From contig NZ_JAUFQJ010000024.1 of NCBI RefSeq assembly GCF_030409685.1, positions 62,001 through 126,000 of the forward strand: a DNA stretch of 64,000 nt, read 5' to 3'. The first letter of the stretch is position 1. Each line of letters opens with the position of its first letter. The DNA comes from Ferruginibacter paludis. Its GTDB lineage: Bacteria; Bacteroidota; Bacteroidia; Chitinophagales; Chitinophagaceae. Of the stretch, positions 35,496 through 43,025 are shown in pieces. The notes under the pieces were generated by a model, which was not told where the DNA came from, searched no databases, and saw nothing but the letters and a program-made list of their open reading frames with translations. A program made the translations under genes and the position numbers.

Positions 35496-35926
35496 AAAAT
35501 GCCGCTTTGGTTCTGATAACTTATTTGTTGTCGCTATTATTATTTTCACTGGTTTTTAGTTGGCTTGAAATTGGAAAATTATTGGTTGAAATTAAAAGTT
35601 TAAAATTAACTTTTAACCCAATGATGATTGTTACCATGATTGGTGGTTTAATCGCATTGAAATATACTGTTTCCTTTTATTCATGGAAATTATTTACACT
35701 TATTTATACCAGCCTTTGGCTATTACGGCTATTGCTTATTTTTTTAGGTGAACGGATAGGTACCGTGTTAATATGGGGGCGGGAATTCAGGTTTAATGCA
35801 ATAATTGGGCAGTACTACGACAATGCATCCCGCATTGTAACTCCCTGGCCCTTTCTCATTTTTTGGTTCATTAATTATTTATTTGCTAGCATGCAGGAAA
35901 AACAAAGTCATTCTGCAAAAGATTGA
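35492..35926 (+). CDS. Small four-helix membrane protein, probable exosortase partner
   Basis: A 144-residue very hydrophobic protein with four predicted transmembrane helices (about 5-25, 42-60, 68-88, 119-136). It has no recognised catalytic motif. Size, topology, and a 4-bp overlap with the exosortase gene are like the small membrane partners encoded beside several Bacteroidota exosortases. The conserved-looking REFRFNAIIGQYYDNASRIVTPWP between helices 3 and 4 may be the functional part. The role is unknown; a chaperone or substrate-presenting subunit is a guess. Confidence 0.75.
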   Translation: MKNAALVLITYLLSLLLFSLVFSWLEIGKLLVEIKSLKLTFNPMMIVTMIGGLIALKYTVSFYSWKLFTLIYTSLWLLRLLLIFLGERIGTVLIWGREFRFNAIIGQYYDNASRIVTPWPFLIFWFINYLFASMQEKQSHSAKD

Positions 35927-35995
35927 TTAAAAAGGCGAGGGATATGAAAGTTGTTTTAATTTGCCAACCATTTGTAAAGTCATCAAAAACTGGTC

Positions 35996-36739
35996 TTACC
36001 TTAATGTAATACCTCCATCAATCGTGAGCAAACTTCCCGTCATCCATTGAGTAGTATCTGAAAGTAAATACACAGCAGCATAGGCGATTTCTTCGGGCTT
36101 GCCATAACGGCCAAGCGGGTACCTTTTTATATCATCCTGAATTTCTTGTTCTGTAATGACTTTTGTTAAATTGGTTTGAACCATTCCGGGCAATACGCTG
36201 TTTACCCGGATACCATTTCTTGATAATTCGAAGGCAATTCCCTTGCATAATGAGTTCAATGCACCTTTGGAAGCCATGTACATAATATTCCCTATAGAAG
36301 AAAAAGAAGCAGCAATGGAGGAGATAAACACTATTGATGACTTGTCTATCAATTTCTTTTTCTTATATAATTGCTGGGTCAATAAAGCTGGAGCATACAA
36401 ATTTGTCTGCATCAGCTCATTCAATGCTTTTTCGTTGATAAATTTTAATGGAAGTCTTTTAATTATCCCGGCGGCATGCACTACGCCATTCAAGTCAGGG
36501 AGTTTTTCAACAAACGAATTAATTCCTTCAGTAGTGGAAAAATCTGCAATAAGCTGCAGGTTGCCTTCCCCCTGCAGTAAGGAAAATGTTTCCTTCAGGC
36601 GATTTTGATCACGACCTGTAATTATAACATTGGCACCCATTTTTGAACACTCAATTGCAATCGCTTTACCAATACCTGAGGAAGCCCCCGTCACCAATAT
36701 GGTTTTATCCGTCAATAAAAAAGGGTTGTACAAACTCAT
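35996..36739 (-). CDS. SDR-family reductase (FabG-like)
   Basis: A 247-residue short-chain dehydrogenase/reductase using NAD(P)H. The cofactor loop VTGASSGIGKAI, HAAGI (instead of NNAG), the active serine in FISSIAAS, and YMASK (Tyr and Lys of the triad) are present, and the C-terminus is GSLLTIDGGI as in 3-oxoacyl-ACP reductases. The start at 36739 (MSLYNPFLL) is preferred; an ATG at 36754 overlaps the KAS III gene by 11 bp. Last gene of the KAS/ACP cassette, so the likely substrate is a 3-oxoacyl-ACP made by the neighbours, although a sugar reductase role is possible. Confidence 0.88.
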   Translation of the reverse strand: MSLYNPFLLTDKTILVTGASSGIGKAIAIECSKMGANVIITGRDQNRLKETFSLLQGEGNLQLIADFSTTEGINSFVEKLPDLNGVVHAAGIIKRLPLKFINEKALNELMQTNLYAPALLTQQLYKKKKLIDKSSIVFISSIAASFSSIGNIMYMASKGALNSLCKGIAFELSRNGIRVNSVLPGMVQTNLTKVITEQEIQDDIKRYPLGRYGKPEEIAYAAVYLLSDTTQWMTGSLLTIDGGITLR

Positions 36740-36743
36740 AAAA

Positions 36744-37802
36744 TTATATTTCAACCAAATCAGCGATATAACAATCAGTCATTTTAATAATACAGGAAGC
36801 CCAGCTCATTCCTACTCCAAATCCCGATAACAAAAAATATTTATTTTTACAATCCTCTGTAGTTAACTGCGAAGCAATAGTGAGCGGAATGGAAACAGAA
36901 GAAGTATTTCCGAATGATGCGATAGAGGTCGGTACTTTCTCAACCGGCAGTTTCATTTTCTTTATTAGATAATCGTTCATGTAACTGTTAGCTTGATGAA
37001 ATACAAAATAATCAACATCGCTTATGGCCTTCCCACTATAGGAAAGTAAATTGCGTATATCTTTTGGAATTTCTGCCAAAACAAAGTTGAACACATCTGC
37101 GCCATTCATATAACCATGTTCGTCAGAACGCATATTGCCATATTCATCTACTACTTTTTCGGTAAGGGTCTCAGGGCTGCTTGGCATCCTGTAACCACCA
37201 GCATCCATTTTAATAAAAGATTCCTTGGAACCATCGGAGTGAAGACTAAAATAACTGTTTCCTGCCTGCTCAACTTTACCAATTAATGCAGCGATACCGC
37301 CATCTCCAAACAAAAATGCCGTCTTACGATCTTTTGGAGAATATACCCTTGATCTTGTTTCACCATCCAATACCAATACTTTCCTGAAACCGCCGCTATT
37401 CATCATGGCGTAGGCAACCGACAATCCGTAGATGAAGGCAGAACAACCAAGATTAATATCAAAAGCGGCAGTATGCTTTCCTAATCCGAGCCGGTCCTGC
37501 AACAGAACAGCGGTTGCCGGCATACGATAGTCACCTGTTTGAGAGATAAAAATCAATAAATCAATTTCTGAACGGTCAACATCCATATCCGCAAGCAACT
37601 TTTCAGCCGCTGCAAAGCAGAGGTCTGATGCACAAGTACCTTGTTCGGCAAAACGGCGCTCCCGGATGCCTGTTTTATCAACTATTTCAGCTACGGATGC
37701 CGCATCAAAATATTGAGTATAGTCCAGGTTTTTAATTGTATTTGCCGGCACAGCAGCTGCCAATCCAATTATTCCAATATTGCTGTAGGTTATATCCGCC
37801 AT
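36744..37802 (-). CDS. 3-oxoacyl-ACP synthase III family protein (first copy)
   Basis: A 352-residue thiolase-fold enzyme of the FabH type. The catalytic triad is intact: C120 in FDINLGCSAFIYG, H269 in YFVFHQANSYMND, and N299 in FGNTSSVSIPLT. Expected to join an acyl-CoA starter to an ACP-bound extender. Relatives in polysaccharide loci are not the housekeeping FabH. It is 22 bp after the ACP gene and directly before the SDR gene. About 35-40 percent similar in appearance to the second copy at 38073 (by eye). Confidence 0.93.
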   Translation of the reverse strand: MADITYSNIGIIGLAAAVPANTIKNLDYTQYFDAASVAEIVDKTGIRERRFAEQGTCASDLCFAAAEKLLADMDVDRSEIDLLIFISQTGDYRMPATAVLLQDRLGLGKHTAAFDINLGCSAFIYGLSVAYAMMNSGGFRKVLVLDGETRSRVYSPKDRKTAFLFGDGGIAALIGKVEQAGNSYFSLHSDGSKESFIKMDAGGYRMPSSPETLTEKVVDEYGNMRSDEHGYMNGADVFNFVLAEIPKDIRNLLSYSGKAISDVDYFVFHQANSYMNDYLIKKMKLPVEKVPTSIASFGNTSSVSIPLTIASQLTTEDCKNKYFLLSGFGVGMSWASCIIKMTDCYIADLVEI

Positions 37803-37824
37803 AACAATTAATTAAAAGAACGAA

Positions 37825-38055
37825 TTATTTTGTTTTTTCTAATTCAATCGCCTCAACAAGTTGGGCGATTGTTTGAATTTCCTGGAACTTTTTACCTTCA
37901 ATAACCACATCATATTCTTCATCAATCATTGCTATCAATGACAACTGTCCCATCGAATCCCATTCTTCGTACTCACGGAATAAATCACCGGGTTGAACGT
38001 TTTTGCCTTCCATCTCAAGCGTTTCTTTAAACAGGCTAATAAACCTTTCTTGCAT
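37825..38055 (-). CDS. Acyl carrier protein (first copy)
   Basis: A 76-residue acidic helical protein with the phosphopantetheine serine S34 in YEEWDSMGQLSLIAMIDEEYDV. The usual DSL motif is DSM here. It is not the fatty-acid ACP, which in this phylum sits beside fabF. It lies between two KAS III genes with 17-22 bp gaps, so it is the likely carrier for the acyl chain they build. Confidence 0.92.
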   Translation of the reverse strand: MQERFISLFKETLEMEGKNVQPGDLFREYEEWDSMGQLSLIAMIDEEYDVVIEGKKFQEIQTIAQLVEAIELEKTK

Positions 38056-38072
38056 AAAATATCATTTTAAAA

Positions 38073-39137
38073 TTATAAATAAATTACCGGGGGGCAGCAG
38101 AGATTATGAGTTTCAAAATAAACTGTTCCCCAGGAAAGCCCAACGCCAAAACCACAACCGACTAGCTGGTGTTTGCCAACTGAGAGTGTTTCGCTGATTT
38201 GTGTTACCATTGTAAGTGGAATGGAAGCAGAAGAAGTGTTTCCAAATTCCTGGAGGGAATAAGGGACTTTTGATGAATCTGTTACCCCTATTTTTTTTCG
38301 TATTTTCTCTGTCATCATTTTATTAGCCTGGTGAAAAAGAAAATAGTCTACCATTTCAATATTGATATTAAAATGATTTATCAACGCTTTAATACTTTGA
38401 GGTGCCCGGGTAATACCAAAAATAAAAACGTCCGTTCCGTTGAGGTGGCTTTGAAGATTATTGCGTACAATACCGGATTCCCTTTCTTTCATTTGTAAAG
38501 ATGTTGATGAGAAAGGATTGCGAGACCCGCCATCATCTATAATAATAGCATCATATCCCTTACCATCCGTACCCGTATGTACTTTAATACCGGCTGCCCC
38601 CTCTTCAAATTCAATTGCGGTAGCAGTTCCTGCATCCCCAAAAAGCGGATAGGTACTTTTATCCAAAGGCGATTTTGTAACTGTAACGGTATCCCCAACC
38701 AATAATAACCCCTTTTTAAAATTGCCATTGTTCATCAAGCTAGCGATGGTTGATAATCCATACACCCAGCCAGAGCAACCAAGCGACAGTTGAATTGCAA
38801 AGCAATCGACAGTCAATCCCAGCCGGTGTTGCAAAATACATGCTGTGGAAGGCAGTTGATAATCTGGTGTCTGCGTTACAAAAACAAGGCAATCCACATC
38901 ACTACTTTTCCAGTTCAGTTCGGCTAAAAGTTTTTGAGCAGCTTCAAAACAAAGATCAGACGTGCAGATACCACTATTCTCCACGGTATGCCGCCTGACT
39001 ATTGCTGTATTTTCAATAAATTTTTCTATCTCTGCAGCATTACCAATTAGTGTGGAATCTCTGTTATCTACTACATGCTCCGGCACGCAGGCAGCCACCC
39101 CTCTTATTACTATATTCTTAATCTCCTGAAAGGCCAT
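38073..39137 (-). CDS. 3-oxoacyl-ACP synthase III family protein (second copy)
   Basis: A 354-residue FabH-type enzyme with complete triad: C121 in IQLSLGCSGWVYGLS, H269 in YFLFHQANKMMTEK, and N300 in EFGNTSSASIPLT. The frame is open upstream to 39299, but that extension overlaps the NeuD gene; the ATG at 39137 (MAFQEIKNIVIRGVAACVPEH) gives the standard start 10 bp after the NeuD stop. Two KAS III enzymes in one cassette suggest two condensations or one synthase and one acyl-transfer enzyme, since KAS III relatives (CerJ type) can also transfer acyl groups to sugars. Confidence 0.92.
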   Translation of the reverse strand: MAFQEIKNIVIRGVAACVPEHVVDNRDSTLIGNAAEIEKFIENTAIVRRHTVENSGICTSDLCFEAAQKLLAELNWKSSDVDCLVFVTQTPDYQLPSTACILQHRLGLTVDCFAIQLSLGCSGWVYGLSTIASLMNNGNFKKGLLLVGDTVTVTKSPLDKSTYPLFGDAGTATAIEFEEGAAGIKVHTGTDGKGYDAIIIDDGGSRNPFSSTSLQMKERESGIVRNNLQSHLNGTDVFIFGITRAPQSIKALINHFNINIEMVDYFLFHQANKMMTEKIRKKIGVTDSSKVPYSLQEFGNTSSASIPLTMVTQISETLSVGKHQLVGCGFGVGLSWGTVYFETHNLCCPPVIYL

Positions 39138-39147
39138 ACCTGATTTT

Positions 39148-39789
39148 TTATTGAACAACGATTTTGGCGGGATTGCCATGGTAAAGGTAACCATCCTTTG
39201 TGTTACGCATAATAACACTATTGACGCCAATTTTTGTTTGATTCCCAATCTTTTTACCCTGCAATATAATTGACTGAACACCAAAAAAATTTCCATCACC
39301 CACTATTACATCACCAGATAAGCGAACGGACGGGTTTAAAATATTGTAACTCCCCAATCTCACATCGTGTCCCAGAGCCACAAAACCATTGAATAAATTA
39401 AAGTCTCCAATTTGAACATCACAAGAAAACCGACAACCGAAAAATATAATATTTCCTTTGCCTATTTGAAAACTATCCTTGTCATAGAAGCTTACTGTAG
39501 GTGCAATTATATTTGGAAAATTGAGATGAACATTTGTAAGCCTTGCTGTAATTGATCGTAATATTTGGGGATTTGCAATTGCAATCGCAACAGATAAGTT
39601 ATGGTCATAATTATTTAACCATTCGCAATCACCCAAAACTTTTCCATAACGATTGGCTGTATCCTTCGGTACTCCATCATCCACAAAACCCAGTAAATTC
39701 CACTGGGGTTGCAACTCATTTATAGCCTTTATTAAACAAGCAATCTCTCTCCCAAAGCCTCCGGCACCATATATAGCAATGTCTTTCAT
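39148..39789 (-). CDS. NeuD/PglD-type sugar O/N-acyltransferase (first copy)
   Basis: A 213-residue two-domain protein. The N-terminal Rossmann-like part is IAIYGAGGFGREIACLI with VDDG, which binds the nucleotide sugar, and the C-terminal left-handed beta-helix is made of hexapeptide repeats (IGKGNIIFFGCRFSCDVQIGDFNLFNG) with the general-base histidine in GHDVRLG. It directly precedes the PglC-like gene's downstream side in the same transcript, consistent with a UDP-4-amino-sugar N-acyltransferase (PglD role). The acyl donor could be acetyl-CoA or the acyl-ACP made by neighbouring genes. Confidence 0.88.
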   Translation of the reverse strand: MKDIAIYGAGGFGREIACLIKAINELQPQWNLLGFVDDGVPKDTANRYGKVLGDCEWLNNYDHNLSVAIAIANPQILRSITARLTNVHLNFPNIIAPTVSFYDKDSFQIGKGNIIFFGCRFSCDVQIGDFNLFNGFVALGHDVRLGSYNILNPSVRLSGDVIVGDGNFFGVQSIILQGKKIGNQTKIGVNSVIMRNTKDGYLYHGNPAKIVVQ

Positions 39790-39808
39790 AAGGAATATAA
39801 TTCTTGTT

Positions 39809-40420
39809 TTACGTTTTTGCAGTACCGGAAAAAGGTGGCATTGTTACATTACTACCCGCATTAATACCTTCCCTAACAATAACTTTTTTTATAGTTAACC
39901 ACAAAATTTTCAAGTCCAGGGAAAAGGATAAATGATCTACATACCATACATCTAATTCAAACTTCTCTTCCCAATTGATGGTATTGCGGCCATTCACCTG
40001 CGCCCAACCTGTAATACCAGGCTTTACTTCGTGCCGCCGTGTTTGCTTTTTGTTATACAATGGCAGATATCTTACCAATAATGGTCGCGGTCCTATCAGG
40101 CTCATATCGCCTTTTAAAACATTGATAAGCTGAGGTAATTCATCAAGCGAAGTAGATCTTATAAATTTACCCACAGGGGTTAACCGGTCCTTGTCACGAA
40201 GCAATTTGCCATAAACATCCTTTTTATCATTCATGGTTTTAAACTTGATAACCTTGAATATACAGGCATTTTTACCGGGTCTTTCCTGGGTAAAAAAAAC
40301 CTTGCCATTATTTACTAAATATAAAAGGACCGCCACCAATACCATCAACGGTGACAATATCAACAGCACAAAAAGTGCTATAAAAAAATCCAGGAACCTT
40401 TTTAAATAACTATGATACAT
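39809..40420 (-). CDS. PglC-type phosphoglycosyl transferase
   Basis: A 203-residue monotopic membrane enzyme that moves a sugar-1-phosphate from a UDP-sugar to undecaprenyl phosphate, starting a repeat unit. One N-terminal re-entrant helix (FLDFFIALFVLLILSPLMVLVAVLLYL) is followed by VFFTQERPGKN, FKVIKFKTM, TSLDELPQLINVLKGDMSLIGPRPLL and EVKPGITGWAQVNGRN, all family hallmarks including the catalytic Asp-Glu dyad. The short length without the N-terminal domain of WbaP matches PglC, which uses UDP-di-N-acetylbacillosamine. It sits between the NeuD and glycosyltransferase genes. Confidence 0.93.
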   Translation of the reverse strand: MYHSYLKRFLDFFIALFVLLILSPLMVLVAVLLYLVNNGKVFFTQERPGKNACIFKVIKFKTMNDKKDVYGKLLRDKDRLTPVGKFIRSTSLDELPQLINVLKGDMSLIGPRPLLVRYLPLYNKKQTRRHEVKPGITGWAQVNGRNTINWEEKFELDVWYVDHLSFSLDLKILWLTIKKVIVREGINAGSNVTMPPFSGTAKT

Positions 40421-40433
40421 ACTATGTCACTTA

Positions 40434-41561
40434 CTAGACAACAAATTTAAACGCATTTTCAGGACCAAAACTTTTTGAAGTTTTGAGCGCATTTAACTGT
40501 AAAGTACTATGATAATCCTTATCTGATTTTACCAAATTAATAAAATTCACCATCTGCCCAATTTCCGTGGGGTCAAAGCATTTTCCGATCTCGTGATCGT
40601 TAATTAAAACAGCCAGTTCTGAATCAATAGCGGCAATACAAAGTAATGGCGCCCCCACAGACATTAAACTAAATGTTTTACTTGGAATGCTTAAGCCTGA
40701 TGCCTCTTTGCTTAAAGTTACTACTGCAATATCTGCCGCTGAAAGACTAAATGGAAGGATTTCAACAGGTTGTAAAGGGAGCATCAAACAGTTTTTTAAT
40801 TGATATTTTTGAATCCTTTCAATGAGTAAATTTTTTTTGTCTCCTTCACCAATAATTACAAAATGAATATGCGGATCTGTTATTTCCCTGGCAACTTCTA
40901 ACAAAACTTCAACGCTGTGTGAATGACCCAGATTACCTGAATAAACAATTAAAAATTTATCTAAAAGGTTATGCTCCCGGATAAATATATTTTCTGGCTT
41001 CTCCACAGGTTTTAAAAAACTATTATCTGTCCAGATTGAAACCACTTCTATTTTATTTGCATCAACATATTGTTTAAGCACCGATTTCATTCCCTCGCTT
41101 ATTGTAAATATTTTATGAGCATTTTGAAATATCTTACGATTGGCATTCCTCCAATGACGGGCGAGGAACGAATTCGCAGAAATATATTTTTGGGCCACCA
41201 GCGAATCCGGGTAAATATCATAAATAAGTAATGAAAATTTATTTGTACAAAGTAACGGTATCAGCCCTGCTAAAGGGGGATTGGACACAATGAATAAATC
41301 TGCTTTCCTATATCGGGTTTTTACCAGCCATAAAATTTGAAGAAAGCCCCAGGACCAGGTAAATAATCGCTTTAAGGCAGAGGACCTGTTGTAGGAAATG
41401 ATTTTCTCCCTTTTAACTGATGGAGATAATTTATTGTTTCTTATAACTACATTGCCTGCAATAAACGCTCTATTATTATAATTGCTGTAAGCGTTAATAA
41501 TATCAATCATTAAATACCCTGCACTTTGGTTTATGAAAACTATTGAGTTTTTATCAGACAT
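40434..41561 (-). CDS. Glycosyltransferase family 4
   Basis: A 375-residue GT-B fold cytoplasmic enzyme. The C-terminal half has FLIVYSGNLGHSHSVEVLLEVA, HFVIIGEGDKKN and the donor-site region FSLSAADIAVVTLSKEASGLSIPSKTFSLMSVGAPLL with the conserved glutamate-type loop. It resembles the WbuB/PglA-like enzymes that follow PglC, so it may add the second sugar. The N-terminal half has no distinctive motif. It is 13 bp upstream of the PglC-like gene, in one transcript. Confidence 0.87.
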   Translation of the reverse strand: MSDKNSIVFINQSAGYLMIDIINAYSNYNNRAFIAGNVVIRNNKLSPSVKREKIISYNRSSALKRLFTWSWGFLQILWLVKTRYRKADLFIVSNPPLAGLIPLLCTNKFSLLIYDIYPDSLVAQKYISANSFLARHWRNANRKIFQNAHKIFTISEGMKSVLKQYVDANKIEVVSIWTDNSFLKPVEKPENIFIREHNLLDKFLIVYSGNLGHSHSVEVLLEVAREITDPHIHFVIIGEGDKKNLLIERIQKYQLKNCLMLPLQPVEILPFSLSAADIAVVTLSKEASGLSIPSKTFSLMSVGAPLLCIAAIDSELAVLINDHEIGKCFDPTEIGQMVNFINLVKSDKDYHSTLQLNALKTSKSFGPENAFKFVV

Positions 41562-41606
41562 TATACAAGACCCCTCCTGGATTTATAAAATCGCAATATT
41601 TAGTTT

Positions 41607-42263
41607 TCAATATACTTTTGGAACTGCCATTACTCTTTCTCTAAAGCGGTAAAACACTACCTCTTCGTCCCCCACATTTTTATCCAAAATCATACCTGCC
41701 GAAATTTTATTTTTATTACCTACCCTAATACCCGGTATACTAGCACTATTTATCCCGAAAAAATTTTCCTCACCCACGATTGTAAATCCAGAAAAACAAA
41801 CATTTGGGCAAATGAAATTAAAACTGCCTACCTGCGTATTGTGCCCCAAACTGCTTCTCGAATTAACCAATGTAAAATCCCCTATTGAAACCATTGGACC
41901 CACATTTACTCCCGGTGCTATTACTACCCCTGTTCCTAATTTAGATGATGGTGATATATAGGTGTCCGGATGAATAAAATTGGTAAACGACGCTCCTTTT
42001 GCCAAAAACTTTTCAATGATTGATCTTCTGAATTTCATATTCGCAATTCCTATTATGTAGTAACAATCCTTTTGAACAATATGAGATTTGATATCACCTA
42101 AAAAAGGGGCCGTAAATGGATAGTTGTTATAGCTGTCCGGATTATCATCCAGGAAACCTGTAATTACTAAATTAAAATCCGGGATCTTTTTTTTAGCATA
42201 ATGAAAATAGTCATCCAGCTCTGCGCTATGCCCACCAGATCCAATTATGATAATTTTTTTCAT
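41607..42263 (-). CDS. NeuD/PglD-type sugar acyltransferase (second copy)
   Basis: A 218-residue protein like the one at 39148: N-terminal IIIIGSGGHSAELDDYFHYA with GFLDD, and a C-terminal hexapeptide helix (KLGTGVVIAPGVNVGPMVSIGDFTLVNSRSSLGHNTQVG with the catalytic-type histidine). The ATG at 42263 is preferred over 42272. Two NeuD-type enzymes in one locus suggest two acylated amino sugars or two acyl groups on one sugar. Its tail (EVVFYRFRERVMAVPKVY) is longer than in the first copy. Confidence 0.86.
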   Translation of the reverse strand: MKKIIIIGSGGHSAELDDYFHYAKKKIPDFNLVITGFLDDNPDSYNNYPFTAPFLGDIKSHIVQKDCYYIIGIANMKFRRSIIEKFLAKGASFTNFIHPDTYISPSSKLGTGVVIAPGVNVGPMVSIGDFTLVNSRSSLGHNTQVGSFNFICPNVCFSGFTIVGEENFFGINSASIPGIRVGNKNKISAGMILDKNVGDEEVVFYRFRERVMAVPKVY

Positions 42264-42420
42264 CCTTTGCATTTTTTAAAGAAAGTAATACACTCTTCTA
42301 TCGTGATACAAGCGGAAGCTTAAAATACTTGTGAACTATTAACTTTAAGGTAATAATTAATATTATAGCTTTTTGCAAATTAGTTGCGTTGGCTAAGTTT
42401 TGAACCTATGATTAATTATC

Positions 42421-42651
42421 TCAATGATTCATCTTCCTTTCAACCACTTTAAAAAGATCACCAACGGAAATAAGTTTCTCAAACTCCTTGTCTTCTATTT
42501 GTAAATCGTATTCTTCATCCAACATAACAATCAGGCAAAGCCTTCCCAATGAATTCCATTCTTCATAATTACGAAATACATCCTCCTGCAAAATTTCCCG
42601 ATTTTCAATTTGAAGGGCTTCTTTAAAAGATTTGAAAAATTTTTCCTTCAT
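42421..42651 (-). CDS. Acyl carrier protein (second copy, NSL motif)
   Basis: A 76-residue protein that aligns over its length with the ACP at 37825 (FxSxFKExLxxE, YEEWxSxGxLxLIxMxDEEYDxxIExKxFE). The phosphopantetheine serine S34 is kept in EEWNSLGRL, but the preceding aspartate is asparagine (N33). The ATG at 42651 is preferred over 42729, which would add a hydrophobic extension. It has a 374-bp gap upstream, so probably its own promoter, and could be the first gene of the leftward acyl cassette operon. Confidence 0.87.
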   Translation of the reverse strand: MKEKFFKSFKEALQIENREILQEDVFRNYEEWNSLGRLCLIVMLDEEYDLQIEDKEFEKLISVGDLFKVVERKMNH

Positions 42652-43025
42652 AGCTTCTATAGTATGTTTTAAAATACAAATTAATACTAAAATTCTTATC
42701 CTTAAATATAAGGTACTTATTTTATACAACGGTGCTGAAGTAACTATTACCGAATTAAAAAATACTCAAATCCAATCCAGATAAGTAAGTTATGAAGCCA
42801 ACAATTAATGCGGTAATAAAATCTTCAATCTACCCATCGGGTTCCCCTTCAGTTGGTATATTTCAAATTTAAACTAAGCATTTTCTATGAGAACCGGGAG
42901 ATAGCATTCCACGAACCAATAGATTTCATACAAATAAGGTAACCATATGCTTTTAAAGCATTGGATTAAAGTTATAGCAAACCAGCCAGGTAGATTATGG
43001 GCTTACCATTTTCAAATAACAGGTA
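42652..43025. other. Intergenic region before the acyl-cassette operon
   Basis: About 370 bp, AT-rich. On the minus strand there are TTGTATAA and TATATTTA about 16 bp apart in the 80 bp before the ACP start, a weak promoter candidate. No gene or repeat seen. Confidence 0.5.
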
